This document shows, in pieces, positions 7,904 to 17,531 of a stretch of DNA of 64,000 nucleotides (the stretch's first letter is position 1; the number at the start of each line of letters is the position of its first letter). Origin of the DNA: an uncultured bacterium. Its GTDB lineage: Bacteria > Bacillota > Clostridia > Lachnospirales > Lachnospiraceae. The translations under genes were made by a program, and so were the position numbers. The stretch is taken from the NCBI GenBank assembly GCA_947383005.1, contig CANDBT010000023.1:1-64000 (forward strand), given 5' to 3'. Under the pieces are notes generated by a model. The model was not told the origin of the DNA. It made no database searches and saw only the letters and a list, made by a program, of their open reading frames with translations.

Positions 7904-8718
7904 AGATTGTATCAGTCATCAATTTAAAGGGTGGGTGTGCCAAGACCACCACCGCCGTTTCCATGGCGGAACTGTTGGCAGAGGGGGACAAGAGAAGAAA
8001 GCGGCCTGGAAGCAGGGTATTGTTGTTTGATAATGACAAGCAGGGGAACGCTTCCCGTATGTTTGAGGTATACAGCCGGGACCAGGAAGCGGAAGCGTGC
8101 CGGATTATGAGGACCGGCCGCATGGAGGAAAGCAGTATTCGGAGGGTTTCCGGGATTGCCGTCAATGAAAGACTGGATGTAATCCCTTGCAACTATTTCA
8201 TGGAGTTGGCGGAACTTGCCATAAAGGCGGACAAGGACCACGCACAGCATGACCGTTATAGAAACGCCCTGGGGGAAGTGTCCGGACAATATGACTATTG
8301 CATCATAGACAATCCGCCGGACCTGGGGATGAACGTCATAAACGCCATGGTGGCAACCAATGAAATCATCATTCCCGTGTGCCTGGATGCCTATTCATTG
8401 GACGGCCTGGAAGAGTTGGTGGAGCAGATAAACCAGGTAAAGGCATTGAACCGAAAGGCCAGGATTGCCGGGGTGCTTATCACGGACTATGAAAAGTCGG
8501 ACACAAGCGAAGCGGCGGAAAGTTGGTTGAGGGAAAAGAGCGGATGCCCGGTTTTCATCCAGAAAATCAGACATTCCAAAAAGGCCAAAGATGCCACATT
8601 CTACCACCAGACACCGACACGCTACAGTGTACGCAGCGGAGCCGCCCAGGATTATAAAGCCTTTGTGGCGGAGTATGTGCAGAAATTTGGGAACCTGGCA
8701 GCAGGGGAAAGGGGTTAA
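7900..8718 (+). CDS. parA: ParA-family partition ATPase, 272 aa
   Basis: The deviant Walker A KGGCAKTT (residues 10-17) carries the signature Lys of ParA/MinD ATPases, with a Walker B-type YCIIDNPPDLG about residue 133. The protein binds DNA as an ATP dimer and moves ParB-bound plasmids. It overlaps rep by 4 bases and is followed 3 bases later by parB, so this is one operon. Its length is usual for a ParA without an N-terminal HTH. Confidence 0.9.
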   Translation: MKIVSVINLKGGCAKTTTAVSMAELLAEGDKRRKRPGSRVLLFDNDKQGNASRMFEVYSRDQEAEACRIMRTGRMEESSIRRVSGIAVNERLDVIPCNYFMELAELAIKADKDHAQHDRYRNALGEVSGQYDYCIIDNPPDLGMNVINAMVATNEIIIPVCLDAYSLDGLEELVEQINQVKALNRKARIAGVLITDYEKSDTSEAAESWLREKSGCPVFIQKIRHSKKAKDATFYHQTPTRYSVRSGAAQDYKAFVAEYVQKFGNLAAGERG

Positions 8719-8721
8719 GGG

Positions 8722-9642
8722 ATGGGATTTAATATTCTGGATGTCGTGAACGCCGCCACCAGGGCGGAAGCAGGGGAAAACAAGGATTACCGGGAAATCA
8801 ACCTGGATTACCGGGATATTATCGTGACAAAGCATAACAAGTATAGCATGGATGAATTGCAGGAGATAGCCACGGGCATTGAAATGGACGGGTTGCAGCA
8901 GCCCCTTGTCCTGGGGCGTGTGAATGGGGAATACTGGCTTGTTTCCGGCCACCGCCGCCTGGGCGGCATTAAAATCCTTGTAGCAGAGGGGAAAGAAGAA
9001 TTTGAAACCGTCCCTTGCCGTTACAAGGATATGACGGAAATAGAATTTAGGATTGCCCTTTTAATTGGCAACACGTTCAACCGCAAAATGACGGACTATG
9101 ACCTTATGACCCAGGCGGCAGACTGGAAAGAGGTATTGACCCAGGCACGGAAAGAGGGCTTGCTTGTCCTGGAAGCAGGGGAGAGGGTACGGGACTATGT
9201 GGCGGCGGTGATGGGGGAGAGCGTGCCGAAGATAAGGACCCTTAACACTATAGATCAGAACGCCACGCCGGAAGTGAAAGAGCAGTTCCAGAAAGGCAAC
9301 ATGGGAATTACGGCGGCCATGGAAGCATCCAGGGCAGACGAGGGAACCCAAAAAGAGATTGCAAAGGCTTCCGAGGACAAAGGCGGCATGGGTGCGGAGG
9401 AAATAAAGGCCATGACCGAAGAGAAAAAGCACCGCAAGACTAAGGAAGAGGAAACCAGGGAAGCCAATGTGTCAGATACCGACACAACCGAAGAGGAAAA
9501 GGAAAACGCCCGGAAACTTCACGCCGTAAAGATGATTGAAAAATATTATACATGGCTGAATGAAGAGGAAGTGGGCATCCTGGAAAGGATGTTGGAGGAC
9601 CTAAAGCGGCGGAAACGGGAATATGCCATTGACGAAGAATAG
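8722..9642 (+). CDS. parB: ParB/Spo0J-family partition protein, 306 aa
   Basis: The CTP-binding ParB nuclease-like fold is marked by the SGHRRLGGIKIL box (about residues 74-85), with IEMDGLQQPLVLG before it. A central HTH region follows, then a charged linker of EEKKHRKTKEEETREAN and a C-terminal helix likely for dimerisation. It follows parA. I could not identify parS sites by eye. Confidence 0.9.
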   Translation: MGFNILDVVNAATRAEAGENKDYREINLDYRDIIVTKHNKYSMDELQEIATGIEMDGLQQPLVLGRVNGEYWLVSGHRRLGGIKILVAEGKEEFETVPCRYKDMTEIEFRIALLIGNTFNRKMTDYDLMTQAADWKEVLTQARKEGLLVLEAGERVRDYVAAVMGESVPKIRTLNTIDQNATPEVKEQFQKGNMGITAAMEASRADEGTQKEIAKASEDKGGMGAEEIKAMTEEKKHRKTKEEETREANVSDTDTTEEEKENARKLHAVKMIEKYYTWLNEEEVGILERMLEDLKRRKREYAIDEE

Positions 9643-9654
9643 GAGGTTGGGAAA

Positions 9655-10401
9655 ATGAGGATGCAGAACATGAAGAAAGGGGAAACCACGGAGCAGATGG
9701 CCCTTTTCGTGTGGGCCGGGAACAATACACACGTCTTGCCGTGCCTTTCCCTTATGTACCACGTCCCAAACGAGGGGAAGAGGACAAACGGGGCGGTATT
9801 AAAGGCCATGGGGCTGAAAAGCGGCGTGCCGGATGTGTGTCTGCCAGTGGCAAGCCATAATTTCCACGGCCTTTATCTGGAAATGAAATATGGCCGGAAC
9901 AAAGCAACGCCGGAGCAGGAAGCATTTATGGCCGGATTGCGGCAGCAGGGGTATAAAACAGTGGTATGCCATGGGGCGGAGGAAGCAAAGGCGGAAATCC
10001 TGGATTATTTGCAGGAACCGGGAAAGATGCCGCTTGCAAAGTGCATAAACGCCCCGTGGATTGATGGGAAGTGTGACGGCGTTCCCATGGGGCGTATGTT
10101 CTGCCGGGAGCATTGCCGCAAGTGTGAACGGCATACGCCGACACGGGCGGAAAGCACCATAAACGCCAATATGGCAGCAGTAGACGATTATTTCAAGGTG
10201 CCGATAATAAAAACCATTGCAGACCTTTCCACCGGGAAGCCGTTGCAGAACATGACGTTGGAAGATACGTTGGAAACCATAAACAAGAACCTGGCATTTC
10301 TGGTGACGGGAAAACAGTTGACCGTGGAGCAGTCGGCGGCGGTTCTGACCATTGCAATGGATGCCTACAGCCAGGCAAAGAAAGGGGAGAAGCGAGGATG
10401 A
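9655..10401 (+). CDS. VRR-NUC domain nuclease, 248 aa
   Basis: The VRR-NUC fold (PD-(D/E)XK type) shows as KAMGLKSGVPDVCLPV, then GLYLEMKYGRNKATPEQ, with D from GVPD and ExK from LEMK as catalytic residues (residues about 53-90). Such enzymes in phages are proposed Holliday-junction or flap nucleases. A Cys-rich insert CREHCRKCERH follows and then a helical extension not needed for the nuclease. AGGAGG precedes ATG 9655. Confidence 0.8.
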   Translation: MRMQNMKKGETTEQMALFVWAGNNTHVLPCLSLMYHVPNEGKRTNGAVLKAMGLKSGVPDVCLPVASHNFHGLYLEMKYGRNKATPEQEAFMAGLRQQGYKTVVCHGAEEAKAEILDYLQEPGKMPLAKCINAPWIDGKCDGVPMGRMFCREHCRKCERHTPTRAESTINANMAAVDDYFKVPIIKTIADLSTGKPLQNMTLEDTLETINKNLAFLVTGKQLTVEQSAAVLTIAMDAYSQAKKGEKRG

Positions 10402-10871
10402 AGAAAAAGACGGATGGCGGCCATGCGATACCAGAAGAGGATTTAAGGGAAATGGAGCAGGAAGAGGGCCGGGAAATGCCGGAGGGCGTGGAGAGCCAGA
10501 CGGGATATTGCCGCTTTTGCGGCCAGGGCGGCGTTGTCCATACCATGATGGGATGGGGCCAGGATGAAGTAAACGAAGCGGTGACGTGCAGATGCCAGTG
10601 TGAGGAAGCCAAGAAGTATGCAGAAAGTAAGGAACGGGTACAGAAAGCCAAGAGCCGCATTGAAGAACTATTCAGCAGCACGGCGGAAAAGCCCATAGAC
10701 CAGAGCGTGGTAAATATCATGTTCCGTGCTGTGGATGCCATAGAGGAAAAGGCCATGAAAGGCATCACGGTTGACGTTGGGCAGGGCATAAAGGCAAGGG
10801 TTTCCAAGATGGCAAAGGAAAGCATAAAGGTGGAGCGTTCCGAAGTGCAGAAAAAGACCTATGAGGAATAG
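10398..10871 (+). CDS. Phage protein with Cys-rich segment, 157 aa
   Basis: ATG 10398 overlaps the VRR-NUC stop by 4 bases. CRFCGQGG near residue 38 and CRCQC near residue 64 suggest a four-Cys metal site. The rest is helical and charged. No family I can name. Confidence 0.6.
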   Translation: MKKKTDGGHAIPEEDLREMEQEEGREMPEGVESQTGYCRFCGQGGVVHTMMGWGQDEVNEAVTCRCQCEEAKKYAESKERVQKAKSRIEELFSSTAEKPIDQSVVNIMFRAVDAIEEKAMKGITVDVGQGIKARVSKMAKESIKVERSEVQKKTYEE

Positions 10872-10882
10872 GGGGGCAGGGA

Positions 10883-11242
10883 TTGGAAAGGATGGATGCC
10901 GATATTAAGGCAGTAGCCAGAAGCATTATACAAGGCAACGAAAAACGGAAAAAGAGAATAAAAGCCGGAAAGGCCAGTGCCTTTGACATTAAGGCCGCCG
11001 CCGTTGTGGAAGATGCCTTGTGTTCTTCTTGCCAGAATATTGAGAGCATCCAGGCAAGGCGGCAGATGCAGAAAAGGATTTATGAGAGCATTGTATATAA
11101 TACGCCCTATGAGTATATAGCGGATGCCTTATGTGGCCGCCGCCAGTTCTATGAGTATCGGACGGAATTTATTACACGGGTTGCCCAGGCAATGGATATG
11201 TTGCCGGGTGGGAAAGGAGAAAATGGAAATGAACGGGATTAG
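10883..11242 (+). CDS. Hypothetical phage protein, possibly late regulator, 119 aa
   Basis: TTG 10883 lies 7 bases after GGGGGG; ATG 10892 is an alternative start. Helical, with CSSCQNIESIQAR and a C-terminal HTH-like stretch PYEYIADALCGRRQFYEYR. In many Firmicutes phages a protein with such a terminal segment sits just before the terminase genes and acts as a late transcription activator; that role here is inferred from place only. Confidence 0.5.
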   Translation: MERMDADIKAVARSIIQGNEKRKKRIKAGKASAFDIKAAAVVEDALCSSCQNIESIQARRQMQKRIYESIVYNTPYEYIADALCGRRQFYEYRTEFITRVAQAMDMLPGGKGENGNERD

Positions 11243-11456
11243 TTTAAACGGATTCAAGGTGATACATGGCGGAATTGTCTTAAATGCGCTTGCGCTGAAA
11301 GCCATAAAGATGCGTGACGGAATGGATGCAAATAACCGTGAGATTACAGAAAAGCCAATATGGCTTGAAATCCTAGCAATCAATGAGGACGGGAACATTG
11401 TATCTATCCGGGATGAAGCATGGACCTTTCAGTTTGTCCCGGTTGTCACAAAGTAG
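11223..11456 (+). CDS. Hypothetical phage protein, 77 aa
   Basis: ATG 11223 (MEMNGISLNGFKVIHGG) follows GGGAAAGGAGAA and overlaps the preceding frame by 20 bases. A beta-rich small domain with WLEILAINEDGNIVSIRDEAW. Unknown function. Confidence 0.55.
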   Translation: MEMNGISLNGFKVIHGGIVLNALALKAIKMRDGMDANNREITEKPIWLEILAINEDGNIVSIRDEAWTFQFVPVVTK

Positions 11457-11484
11457 CCGGGCGGCAGTAGGGCACACAGTAAAC

Positions 11485-11496
11485 GGGTCAGAATAT
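11485..11496 (+). promoter_or_regulatory. Recurrent intergenic 12-mer GGGTCAGAATWT (copy 1)
   Basis: GGGTCAGAATAT before the HNH gene. Near-identical copies lie before the portal gene (14137-14148) and the holin gene (30220-30231). Possibly a phage control site. Confidence 0.4.
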
Positions 11497-11579
11497 GGGG
11501 ATGAATTATATTAACATGGGCTTATGGATGGGAATATCCGTAAGCCTTTATTTGCAACGGGAAAGGATGGTGGCAGCAG

Positions 11580-11990
11580 TTGAAAGAATATGCAAAGAGT
11601 TTCTATCAGTCGGATGCCTGGAAGAAAGCAAGGCAGACAGCAATCAAGCGTGCAAACGGATTGTGTGAACGGTGCAGAGCCGCCGGGCGTTTCGTTCCCG
11701 GCGTGATTGTCCACCACAAGAAATATATAACGCCTGGCAATATCCATGATGCCAGGGTAACGCTTGCCCTGGACAATCTGGAACTGGTTTGCGAGGATTG
11801 CCACAACAAAGAGCATAAGGCAAAGCACATCACACGTTATCGTTTTGACGGAAACGGGAGCCTGCTGCCACCAACGGGAGAAAAGGAAAGGGCACTCCCC
11901 CCGGTGGGCAGAATTTTGGAGGGGCCGGAAGAACCGAGGGAGATACCTCAAAAAAACTCCGCAGGGTCGCACGCATATGAGGGGGGATGA
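11580..11990 (+). CDS. HNH endonuclease, 136 aa
   Basis: Two zinc-binding pairs, CERC and CEDC, bracket an HNH core VHHKKYITP...DNLELVCEDCHNKEH. TTG 11580 is the start that gives the usual MKEYAKSFYQSDAWKKAR N-terminus. HNH proteins directly before the small terminase are common in HK97-type phages and help terminase cleave DNA during packaging. The C-terminal 35 residues are low complexity. Confidence 0.85.
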   Translation: MKEYAKSFYQSDAWKKARQTAIKRANGLCERCRAAGRFVPGVIVHHKKYITPGNIHDARVTLALDNLELVCEDCHNKEHKAKHITRYRFDGNGSLLPPTGEKERALPPVGRILEGPEEPREIPQKNSAGSHAYEGG

Positions 11991-12454
11991 ACATGGAGGA
12001 AAAGAAAAAATCTTCTTTAAGTAAGTCGGAGAAAACCGACACGCCAAAAAAGGCGGAAAAACTGGATGAAAATAAAAAGAAATCCGACACGAAACCAAAG
12101 AGAAGAGTAAACAAAATCACACCGGCCCGGATAAAGAAAGAGATAGATTTTTTAAAGCCAATGTTTGACGGGATAGATGACGGGGACAAGAAAAACCTGG
12201 TAAATTCGCTGATAGAGGAAGCGGCTTTTCTGAAAGTGGCGTGCTTCCAGGCAAAGGAGGAACTAAAGAAAGAGGGGCTTACAACGGAAACGGTGAACGC
12301 TTCCCAAAAGTTTGTCAAAGCCCACCCGTCCGCCACGATATACGAAAAATATTCACGCCAGTATACGGCCATAATCCATACGCTTATAGAATACTTGCCG
12401 CCAAAGGAAAAAAAGAACATAAGCAGATTGGCGGCGTTGAGGAATGGGCAATAA
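11987..12454 (+). CDS. Terminase small subunit (P27 family), 155 aa
   Basis: The small terminase recognises phage DNA for packaging. The N-terminal 45 residues are Lys/Glu-rich and disordered; the core contains DKKNLVNSLIEEAAFLKVAC and HPSATIYEKYSRQY, typical of P27 family proteins that end in a conserved LIEYLPP segment. It overlaps the HNH gene by 4 bases and the large subunit by 11, confirming the packaging operon. Confidence 0.85.
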   Translation: MNMEEKKKSSLSKSEKTDTPKKAEKLDENKKKSDTKPKRRVNKITPARIKKEIDFLKPMFDGIDDGDKKNLVNSLIEEAAFLKVACFQAKEELKKEGLTTETVNASQKFVKAHPSATIYEKYSRQYTAIIHTLIEYLPPKEKKNISRLAALRNGQ

Positions 12455-14108
12455 TTATATTTTTCAGTATTGGGATGCCATACAGGACGGCACCGTAACA
12501 GTAGGCGAGTGGATAAGGACCATTTACAGAATCCTTGTGGATGGCCTTAAAGGTGGCAAGTGGGATTTTGACGGAAACAAGGCAGACAAGGCCATAACTT
12601 TCATAGAAAACTTTTGCCACCATTCCGAGGGCCGTAACGATTTACTGAAATTAGAATTGTGGCAGAAAGCCATTGTAAGTGCCATATTCGGCATCATGGA
12701 CAAAAAGACCGGGTATAGGCAGTTTAGGGAGGTTTTTATTGTTGTTGCCCGTAAGAACGGGAAAACATTGTTTGCCGCAGCCATAGCGGCATATATGGCA
12801 TACATAGACGGGGAGTATGGGGCAAAGGTTTATTTCCTTGCCCCAAAACTGGACCAGGCGGACCTTGTGTATGATGCGTTTTACCAGATTGTCCAGGCAG
12901 ATAAAGAACTGGAAAGCATCACGAAGAAACGCCGGAGTGACATTTATATCAAGGAATTTAACACAAGCATCAAAAAGATTGCCTTTAATTCCAAAAAATC
13001 AGACGGATTCAATCCGCAGATGGTTGTCAATGATGAAATGGAAGCCTGGCCGGGGGACCAGGGCTTGAAACAGTATGAAGTAATGACTTCCGCCCTGGGG
13101 GCAAGGAAGCAGCCGCTTATATTGTCCATATCAACGGCAGGGTACATAAATGATGGGGTATATGACGAACTGATGCGGCGTGCAACGTCATTCTTAAAGG
13201 GCAATTCCAAGGAAAGCCGGATTCTGCCTTTCCTTTACATGATTGATGATATAGAGAAATGGGACAGCCTGGAAGAACTGAAAAAGAGCAATCCCAACCT
13301 GGGCGTTTCCGTAACAGAGGAATTTTACATTGAGCAGATAGAGATTGCCAGGGCATCCCTTTCAAAGAAAGTGGAGTTCCTTACCAAGTATTGCAATATC
13401 AAGCAAAATTCCAGTGTGGCATGGCTTGACTATTGGGACGTGATGAAAGCCGTAAATGAGGACATACACCTTACTTTGGAGCAGTTCCGGGGCTGTTATT
13501 GCGTGGGCGGCATAGACCTTTCACGGACAACGGACCTTACGGCGGCATCAATCGTTATCTGGAAGAACGGGAAATGGAACGTCATTACAAAATTCTATAT
13601 GCCAAAGAAACGGTATGAAGTGGCCGTGAATGAAGATAATGTGCCATATAACTTGCACCGGGAACGGGGGTTCCTGGAAATATCCGGGGAAAACCAGGTG
13701 GATTACAAGGACGTGTATAAATGGTTCATAGAACTGGTAAAGGTTTATAAAATCCGTCCGTTGAAAATCGGTTATGACCGATACATGGCCGGGTATCTGA
13801 TAGATGAACTTAAAATGGCCGGGTTCCAGACGGATGACGTTTACCAGGGCACCAACCTAACGCCTATCCTACACCAATTCGAGGGGGATTTAAAAGACGG
13901 AAAGTATAACCTGGGGGACAATACCCTTTTGGCATCCCATCTTTTGAACGTGGCCGTGGAAATCAATATGAATGACAGCCGCATGAAGCCCGTAAAGATT
14001 GAAAAGCGGTTAAGGATAGACGGGGCGGTTTCTGTCTTTGATGCAATGACAATGGTTTCAAAATACCATAGCGAGATAGGAAAGAAGCTAATGAACGAAG
14101 CAGCATAG
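12444..14108 (+). CDS. Terminase large subunit, 554 aa
   Basis: The packaging motor and nuclease. Walker A VARKNGKT at residues 101-108, Walker B MVVNDEME near 193-200, and the nuclease domain opens at GGIDLSRTTD (Asp 358) with further acidic residues around 442 and 530. Length 554 aa is normal for the HK97/phage-type TerL. ATG 12444 overlaps the small subunit. Confidence 0.95.
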   Translation: MGNNYIFQYWDAIQDGTVTVGEWIRTIYRILVDGLKGGKWDFDGNKADKAITFIENFCHHSEGRNDLLKLELWQKAIVSAIFGIMDKKTGYRQFREVFIVVARKNGKTLFAAAIAAYMAYIDGEYGAKVYFLAPKLDQADLVYDAFYQIVQADKELESITKKRRSDIYIKEFNTSIKKIAFNSKKSDGFNPQMVVNDEMEAWPGDQGLKQYEVMTSALGARKQPLILSISTAGYINDGVYDELMRRATSFLKGNSKESRILPFLYMIDDIEKWDSLEELKKSNPNLGVSVTEEFYIEQIEIARASLSKKVEFLTKYCNIKQNSSVAWLDYWDVMKAVNEDIHLTLEQFRGCYCVGGIDLSRTTDLTAASIVIWKNGKWNVITKFYMPKKRYEVAVNEDNVPYNLHRERGFLEISGENQVDYKDVYKWFIELVKVYKIRPLKIGYDRYMAGYLIDELKMAGFQTDDVYQGTNLTPILHQFEGDLKDGKYNLGDNTLLASHLLNVAVEINMNDSRMKPVKIEKRLRIDGAVSVFDAMTMVSKYHSEIGKKLMNEAA

Positions 14109-14136
14109 GGGGCATCTGGCAGCAGGATTTTAAAGT

Positions 14137-14148
14137 GGGTCAGAATTT
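14137..14148 (+). promoter_or_regulatory. Recurrent intergenic 12-mer GGGTCAGAATWT (copy 2)
   Basis: GGGTCAGAATTT between terL and portal, matching the copies at 11485 and 30220. Confidence 0.4.
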
Positions 14149-14188
14149 CAACACGAAAATATTTACAATGGGTCCATGGGTGTGTTCC

Positions 14189-15484
14189 ATGGGCCTATTT
14201 TTGAGGAAAGGGGGTAATAGTACGGGAATCATTGCAAACGTGTTTGGAGCCTTTAGGGCGAAGTACAGACCGCTTTTATTGAGCCGTGGGGAATATGTGC
14301 CAACGGGGACGTTACGGGACAATGACATTGTGGGAGCCATAGCGGATGCCATAGCAAAGAACGTGGGCAAGCTACAGCCCCAGGTAATCCGAAAGGATGA
14401 AAAAGGGCTGACGGTGAAAAATGACTATCTGGCAAGGCTTTTGACCTTGCGGCCATGCCCGGAAATGTCAACCTATGATTTCCTTTACCGCATAGCATCC
14501 GATTTGGTTTATACTTCCAATTCCTTTTCCGTGATTTTCTACAACGAGGATTTCACAAGGGTAACGAGCATACAGCCGATTACAACGAAGAGTTACCGCA
14601 TTTTTGAGGATGACCGCCACAACGTCCTATTCCGCTTCCGTTGGGATTATGACGGGGAAACGTACACGGTGCCTTACCAGAACGTCATCCACATAAAGGC
14701 AAGGTATAACAAAAAGCGGTTCCTGGGAACGTCCCCGGATATTGAGTTAAAGCGGAGCCTGGACCTTGTGGAAACATCCGGGGAAATCATAAAAAACATG
14801 GTAAGCCGTTCCAATTCGCTTGCCGGGTATCTGAAATATAGCAACCTGGCAGATAATGAAGAACTGAAAAAGATTGCCAGGGATTTCCAGGATGCCTATA
14901 TGAACAAAGAGAACGCCGGAGGGATTGCGGCGATTGACAGCACCGTGGAATTTAAAGAGATAACGCAGCGGACTCCAAACGTGCCTACAACACAAATAAC
15001 TTTCTTGCGTGATAATGTATACCGCTATTACGGCGTGAATGAAAAGGTGCTGACTTCCACCCTTTCAGACCAGGAATGGATTTCATTTTATGAAAATGTG
15101 ATTGAGCCTATAGCAATCCAATTGGGCTATGAGTTCACATTTAAACTTCTTACGCCAAGGGAAATAGGGTATGGAAACAAGATAGAGTTTACCGCCAACC
15201 TTTTGCAGTATGCCACATTGCAGACCAGGGACACAATAGGCGGAAATATGTTTGACCGTGGGGCCATGACAATAAACGAATACCGGGCACTTATGTATTA
15301 CGGGCCGGTAGAGGACGGGGACGTGCGTATGGTTTCACTGAACTATGTAAAAGCCGGGGACCAGAGCCTTTACCAGGTAGGCCAGGACGGGGGCACAGAA
15401 CCGCCGCCGGGGCAGCAGGACAGTGGGCGCCGGGCAATGGAAGCGGCGGCCCGTGCTTATTTTACGGCCATGAAAGGGGGTTAG
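14189..15484 (+). CDS. Portal protein (HK97 family), 431 aa
   Basis: Portal rings form the vertex for DNA entry. The MGLFLRKG start, the early NDIVGAIADAIAKNVGKL segment and the later DNVYRYYGVNEKVL segment are characteristic of HK97-type portals. The C-terminal 40 residues are low complexity. Start ATG 14189 gives the usual N-terminus; GTG 14135 and ATG 14168 are in frame, and none has a clear Shine-Dalgarno. Confidence 0.9.
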   Translation: MGLFLRKGGNSTGIIANVFGAFRAKYRPLLLSRGEYVPTGTLRDNDIVGAIADAIAKNVGKLQPQVIRKDEKGLTVKNDYLARLLTLRPCPEMSTYDFLYRIASDLVYTSNSFSVIFYNEDFTRVTSIQPITTKSYRIFEDDRHNVLFRFRWDYDGETYTVPYQNVIHIKARYNKKRFLGTSPDIELKRSLDLVETSGEIIKNMVSRSNSLAGYLKYSNLADNEELKKIARDFQDAYMNKENAGGIAAIDSTVEFKEITQRTPNVPTTQITFLRDNVYRYYGVNEKVLTSTLSDQEWISFYENVIEPIAIQLGYEFTFKLLTPREIGYGNKIEFTANLLQYATLQTRDTIGGNMFDRGAMTINEYRALMYYGPVEDGDVRMVSLNYVKAGDQSLYQVGQDGGTEPPPGQQDSGRRAMEAAARAYFTAMKGG

Positions 15485-15488
15485 GAGG

Positions 15489-16259
15489 ATGCCGGGCATA
15501 AAGAAAAGATTTACAGCGTGCCGGGACGGGGCACACGCAACCGTGGAACGGTTCTATGAGTTCAAGAACGCAACGGAAACCACCGTGGACCTGTATTTCT
15601 ACGGGGACATTGTTTCTGACTGGTGGGGAGCGTGGCAGGAAGAGGACCAGTACCCGGAAGCAATCAAGAATTTCCTTGCGGAAGCAGGGGGAAAGGATTT
15701 GAACATATACATCAATTCCGGCGGCGGTTCCGTATTCGCCGGGATTGCCATTTACAATATGCTGAAAAGATACCAGGGAAAGAAAACCGTCCATGTGGAT
15801 GCCCTGGCCGGGTCCATTGCTTCCGTCATTGCCTTTGCGGACAGCGATATGCCCACCATACCGTCAAACGCTTATCTGATGATTCACAAGCCATGGGCAG
15901 GGTGCGAGGGGAACGCCACGGAACTTAGGAAGATGGCGGAAACCCTGGATGCCGTGGAAAGCGGCATTTGGAGTATTTACGCCGAACACCTGGCGGATGG
16001 CGTGGACATTGAAACGGTGAAAGGGCTGATGGAAGCGGAAACGTGGCTGAACGGAACCCAGGCGGCGGAGTATTTCCGGGTAAAGGTGGGGGAGGAAAAC
16101 ACCATTGCCGCAGCGGTGCAGGATTACACGAAACTGTATTGCCACAATGCGCCAAAGGAGATATTGGAGCCGGAGGGAGCGGCAGGGCAGCAGGACACCG
16201 GGGAGCAGGACAGACGGAAAGAGATTGTTTCACTTGCCATGGAATACATGACAAGGTGA
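15489..16259 (+). CDS. ClpP-like head maturation protease (S14), 256 aa
   Basis: The prohead protease cleaves scaffold and capsid N-terminus. The ClpP core is visible: YINSGGGSVFAGIAIY oxyanion region, Ser in DALAGSIAS (about residue 108), His in YLMIHKPW (about residue 132). A polar C-terminal tail after residue 215 may act as scaffold. It starts 4 bases after portal with AGGAGG overlapping the portal stop. Confidence 0.92.
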   Translation: MPGIKKRFTACRDGAHATVERFYEFKNATETTVDLYFYGDIVSDWWGAWQEEDQYPEAIKNFLAEAGGKDLNIYINSGGGSVFAGIAIYNMLKRYQGKKTVHVDALAGSIASVIAFADSDMPTIPSNAYLMIHKPWAGCEGNATELRKMAETLDAVESGIWSIYAEHLADGVDIETVKGLMEAETWLNGTQAAEYFRVKVGEENTIAAAVQDYTKLYCHNAPKEILEPEGAAGQQDTGEQDRRKEIVSLAMEYMTR

Positions 16260-16280
16260 GTAAGAAAGGAGAATAAAGCA

Positions 16281-17510
16281 ATGACAAGAGAAGAGTTGAT
16301 GAAACTTTCCAAAAAGGAACTTAAAAACCGGGCGGCGGACCTGGGGAAGAAAGCCCAGGCGTTTTCCGGCCAGGAATTAACGGATGCCATGGATGAAATG
16401 CGTCTGATTGGTGAAATCCTGGATGAAATCAAGATAAGGGAAGAACTTGCGGCGGCAGCAGCCGCAGCAGGAGCGGCAGACCCGGAAGAGGGGGCAGAGG
16501 AACCGGGAGCCGGGGAGGGAAGCCAGGAGCCGAAGAACCAGGAGAGGGCAAAAAGGGGAAAGACGTTAAAGGACGGCAGGGCGGTTTCTTTCAAGGGAAA
16601 GACTTTGACGGGAATCAAGGACACCCTTTCCACGGCATCCGGCGTGGTGATGCCGAAACATACAAGCCCGGATATTTCGCCCACGTTCAACAATGTATCT
16701 TCCCTCATTGACCGTGTAAAGACCGTGCCGCTTGTAGGCGGTGAAAGCTATCAACGGCCCTTTGTGGTTTCTTACGGGGACGGGGCAGGAAGCACGGCGG
16801 AGAGTGCGGACTACAACACGTCTGAACCAACTTTTGGATATGCGGATATTGTAAGGGAGAAAATCACGGCATATGCGGAAGAGCCGGAAGAAATGGTGAA
16901 ATTGCCGGATGCGGACTATGACGGAGTGGTAGAAGAGAGCGTAACCCGTGCAATCAAACGCTACGCTTCCAGACAGATTTTAGTGGGGCCGGGCGGAACT
17001 GGAAAATTCCGTGGAATCTTTCACAACCCGGCAAAGGCGGCGGATGACATTATAGACCGCAGCACAGATATTACCACGATTACGGCCATTGATGACGGAA
17101 CACTGGATGAAATCATTTATTCCTTTGGCGGTGATGAAGATGTGGAGGACGTTGCCGTGCTTATCCTCAATAAAAAGGACCTTAAAAAGTTCGCAAAGTT
17201 GCGTGATAAGCAGGGCCGCAAGGTTTACACGATTGTAAACCATGGAAACACCGGGACAATTGACGAAGTGCCGTTCATTATTAATTCTGCTTGCGGAGAG
17301 GTAGGCGGCACCGCTGAATCCTATACCATGGCATACGGCCCACTTTCCAATTACGAAGTGGCAATTTTCAGTGATATTGATGCACAGAAATCCACAGAGT
17401 ACAAGTTTAAGCAGGGCCAGATTGCCTATAAGGCATCCGTATTCATGGGCGGAAACGTGGTTGCCAAGAATGGGTTCATCCGTGTAAAAAATCCGGCAGC
17501 AGCAGGATAA
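16281..17510 (+). CDS. Major capsid protein (HK97 fold), 409 aa
   Basis: Residues 1-105 form a helical, Ala/Glu-rich delta domain likely removed by the adjacent protease. The capsid core starts near TASGVVMPKHTSP, and conserved P-domain and A-domain stretches such as GPGGTGKFRGI and VFMGGNVVAKNGFIRVKN follow. AAAGGAGAA precedes ATG 16281. Confidence 0.93.
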   Translation: MTREELMKLSKKELKNRAADLGKKAQAFSGQELTDAMDEMRLIGEILDEIKIREELAAAAAAAGAADPEEGAEEPGAGEGSQEPKNQERAKRGKTLKDGRAVSFKGKTLTGIKDTLSTASGVVMPKHTSPDISPTFNNVSSLIDRVKTVPLVGGESYQRPFVVSYGDGAGSTAESADYNTSEPTFGYADIVREKITAYAEEPEEMVKLPDADYDGVVEESVTRAIKRYASRQILVGPGGTGKFRGIFHNPAKAADDIIDRSTDITTITAIDDGTLDEIIYSFGGDEDVEDVAVLILNKKDLKKFAKLRDKQGRKVYTIVNHGNTGTIDEVPFIINSACGEVGGTAESYTMAYGPLSNYEVAIFSDIDAQKSTEYKFKQGQIAYKASVFMGGNVVAKNGFIRVKNPAAAG

Positions 17511-17531
17511 GGGAAAGAAAGGCGGCAGGGC

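Noticed and set aside
11495..11668. 57-codon ORF before the HNH gene
   Set aside because: It overlaps the HNH coding start by 89 bases, lacks a good ribosome-binding site and has no recognisable sequence.
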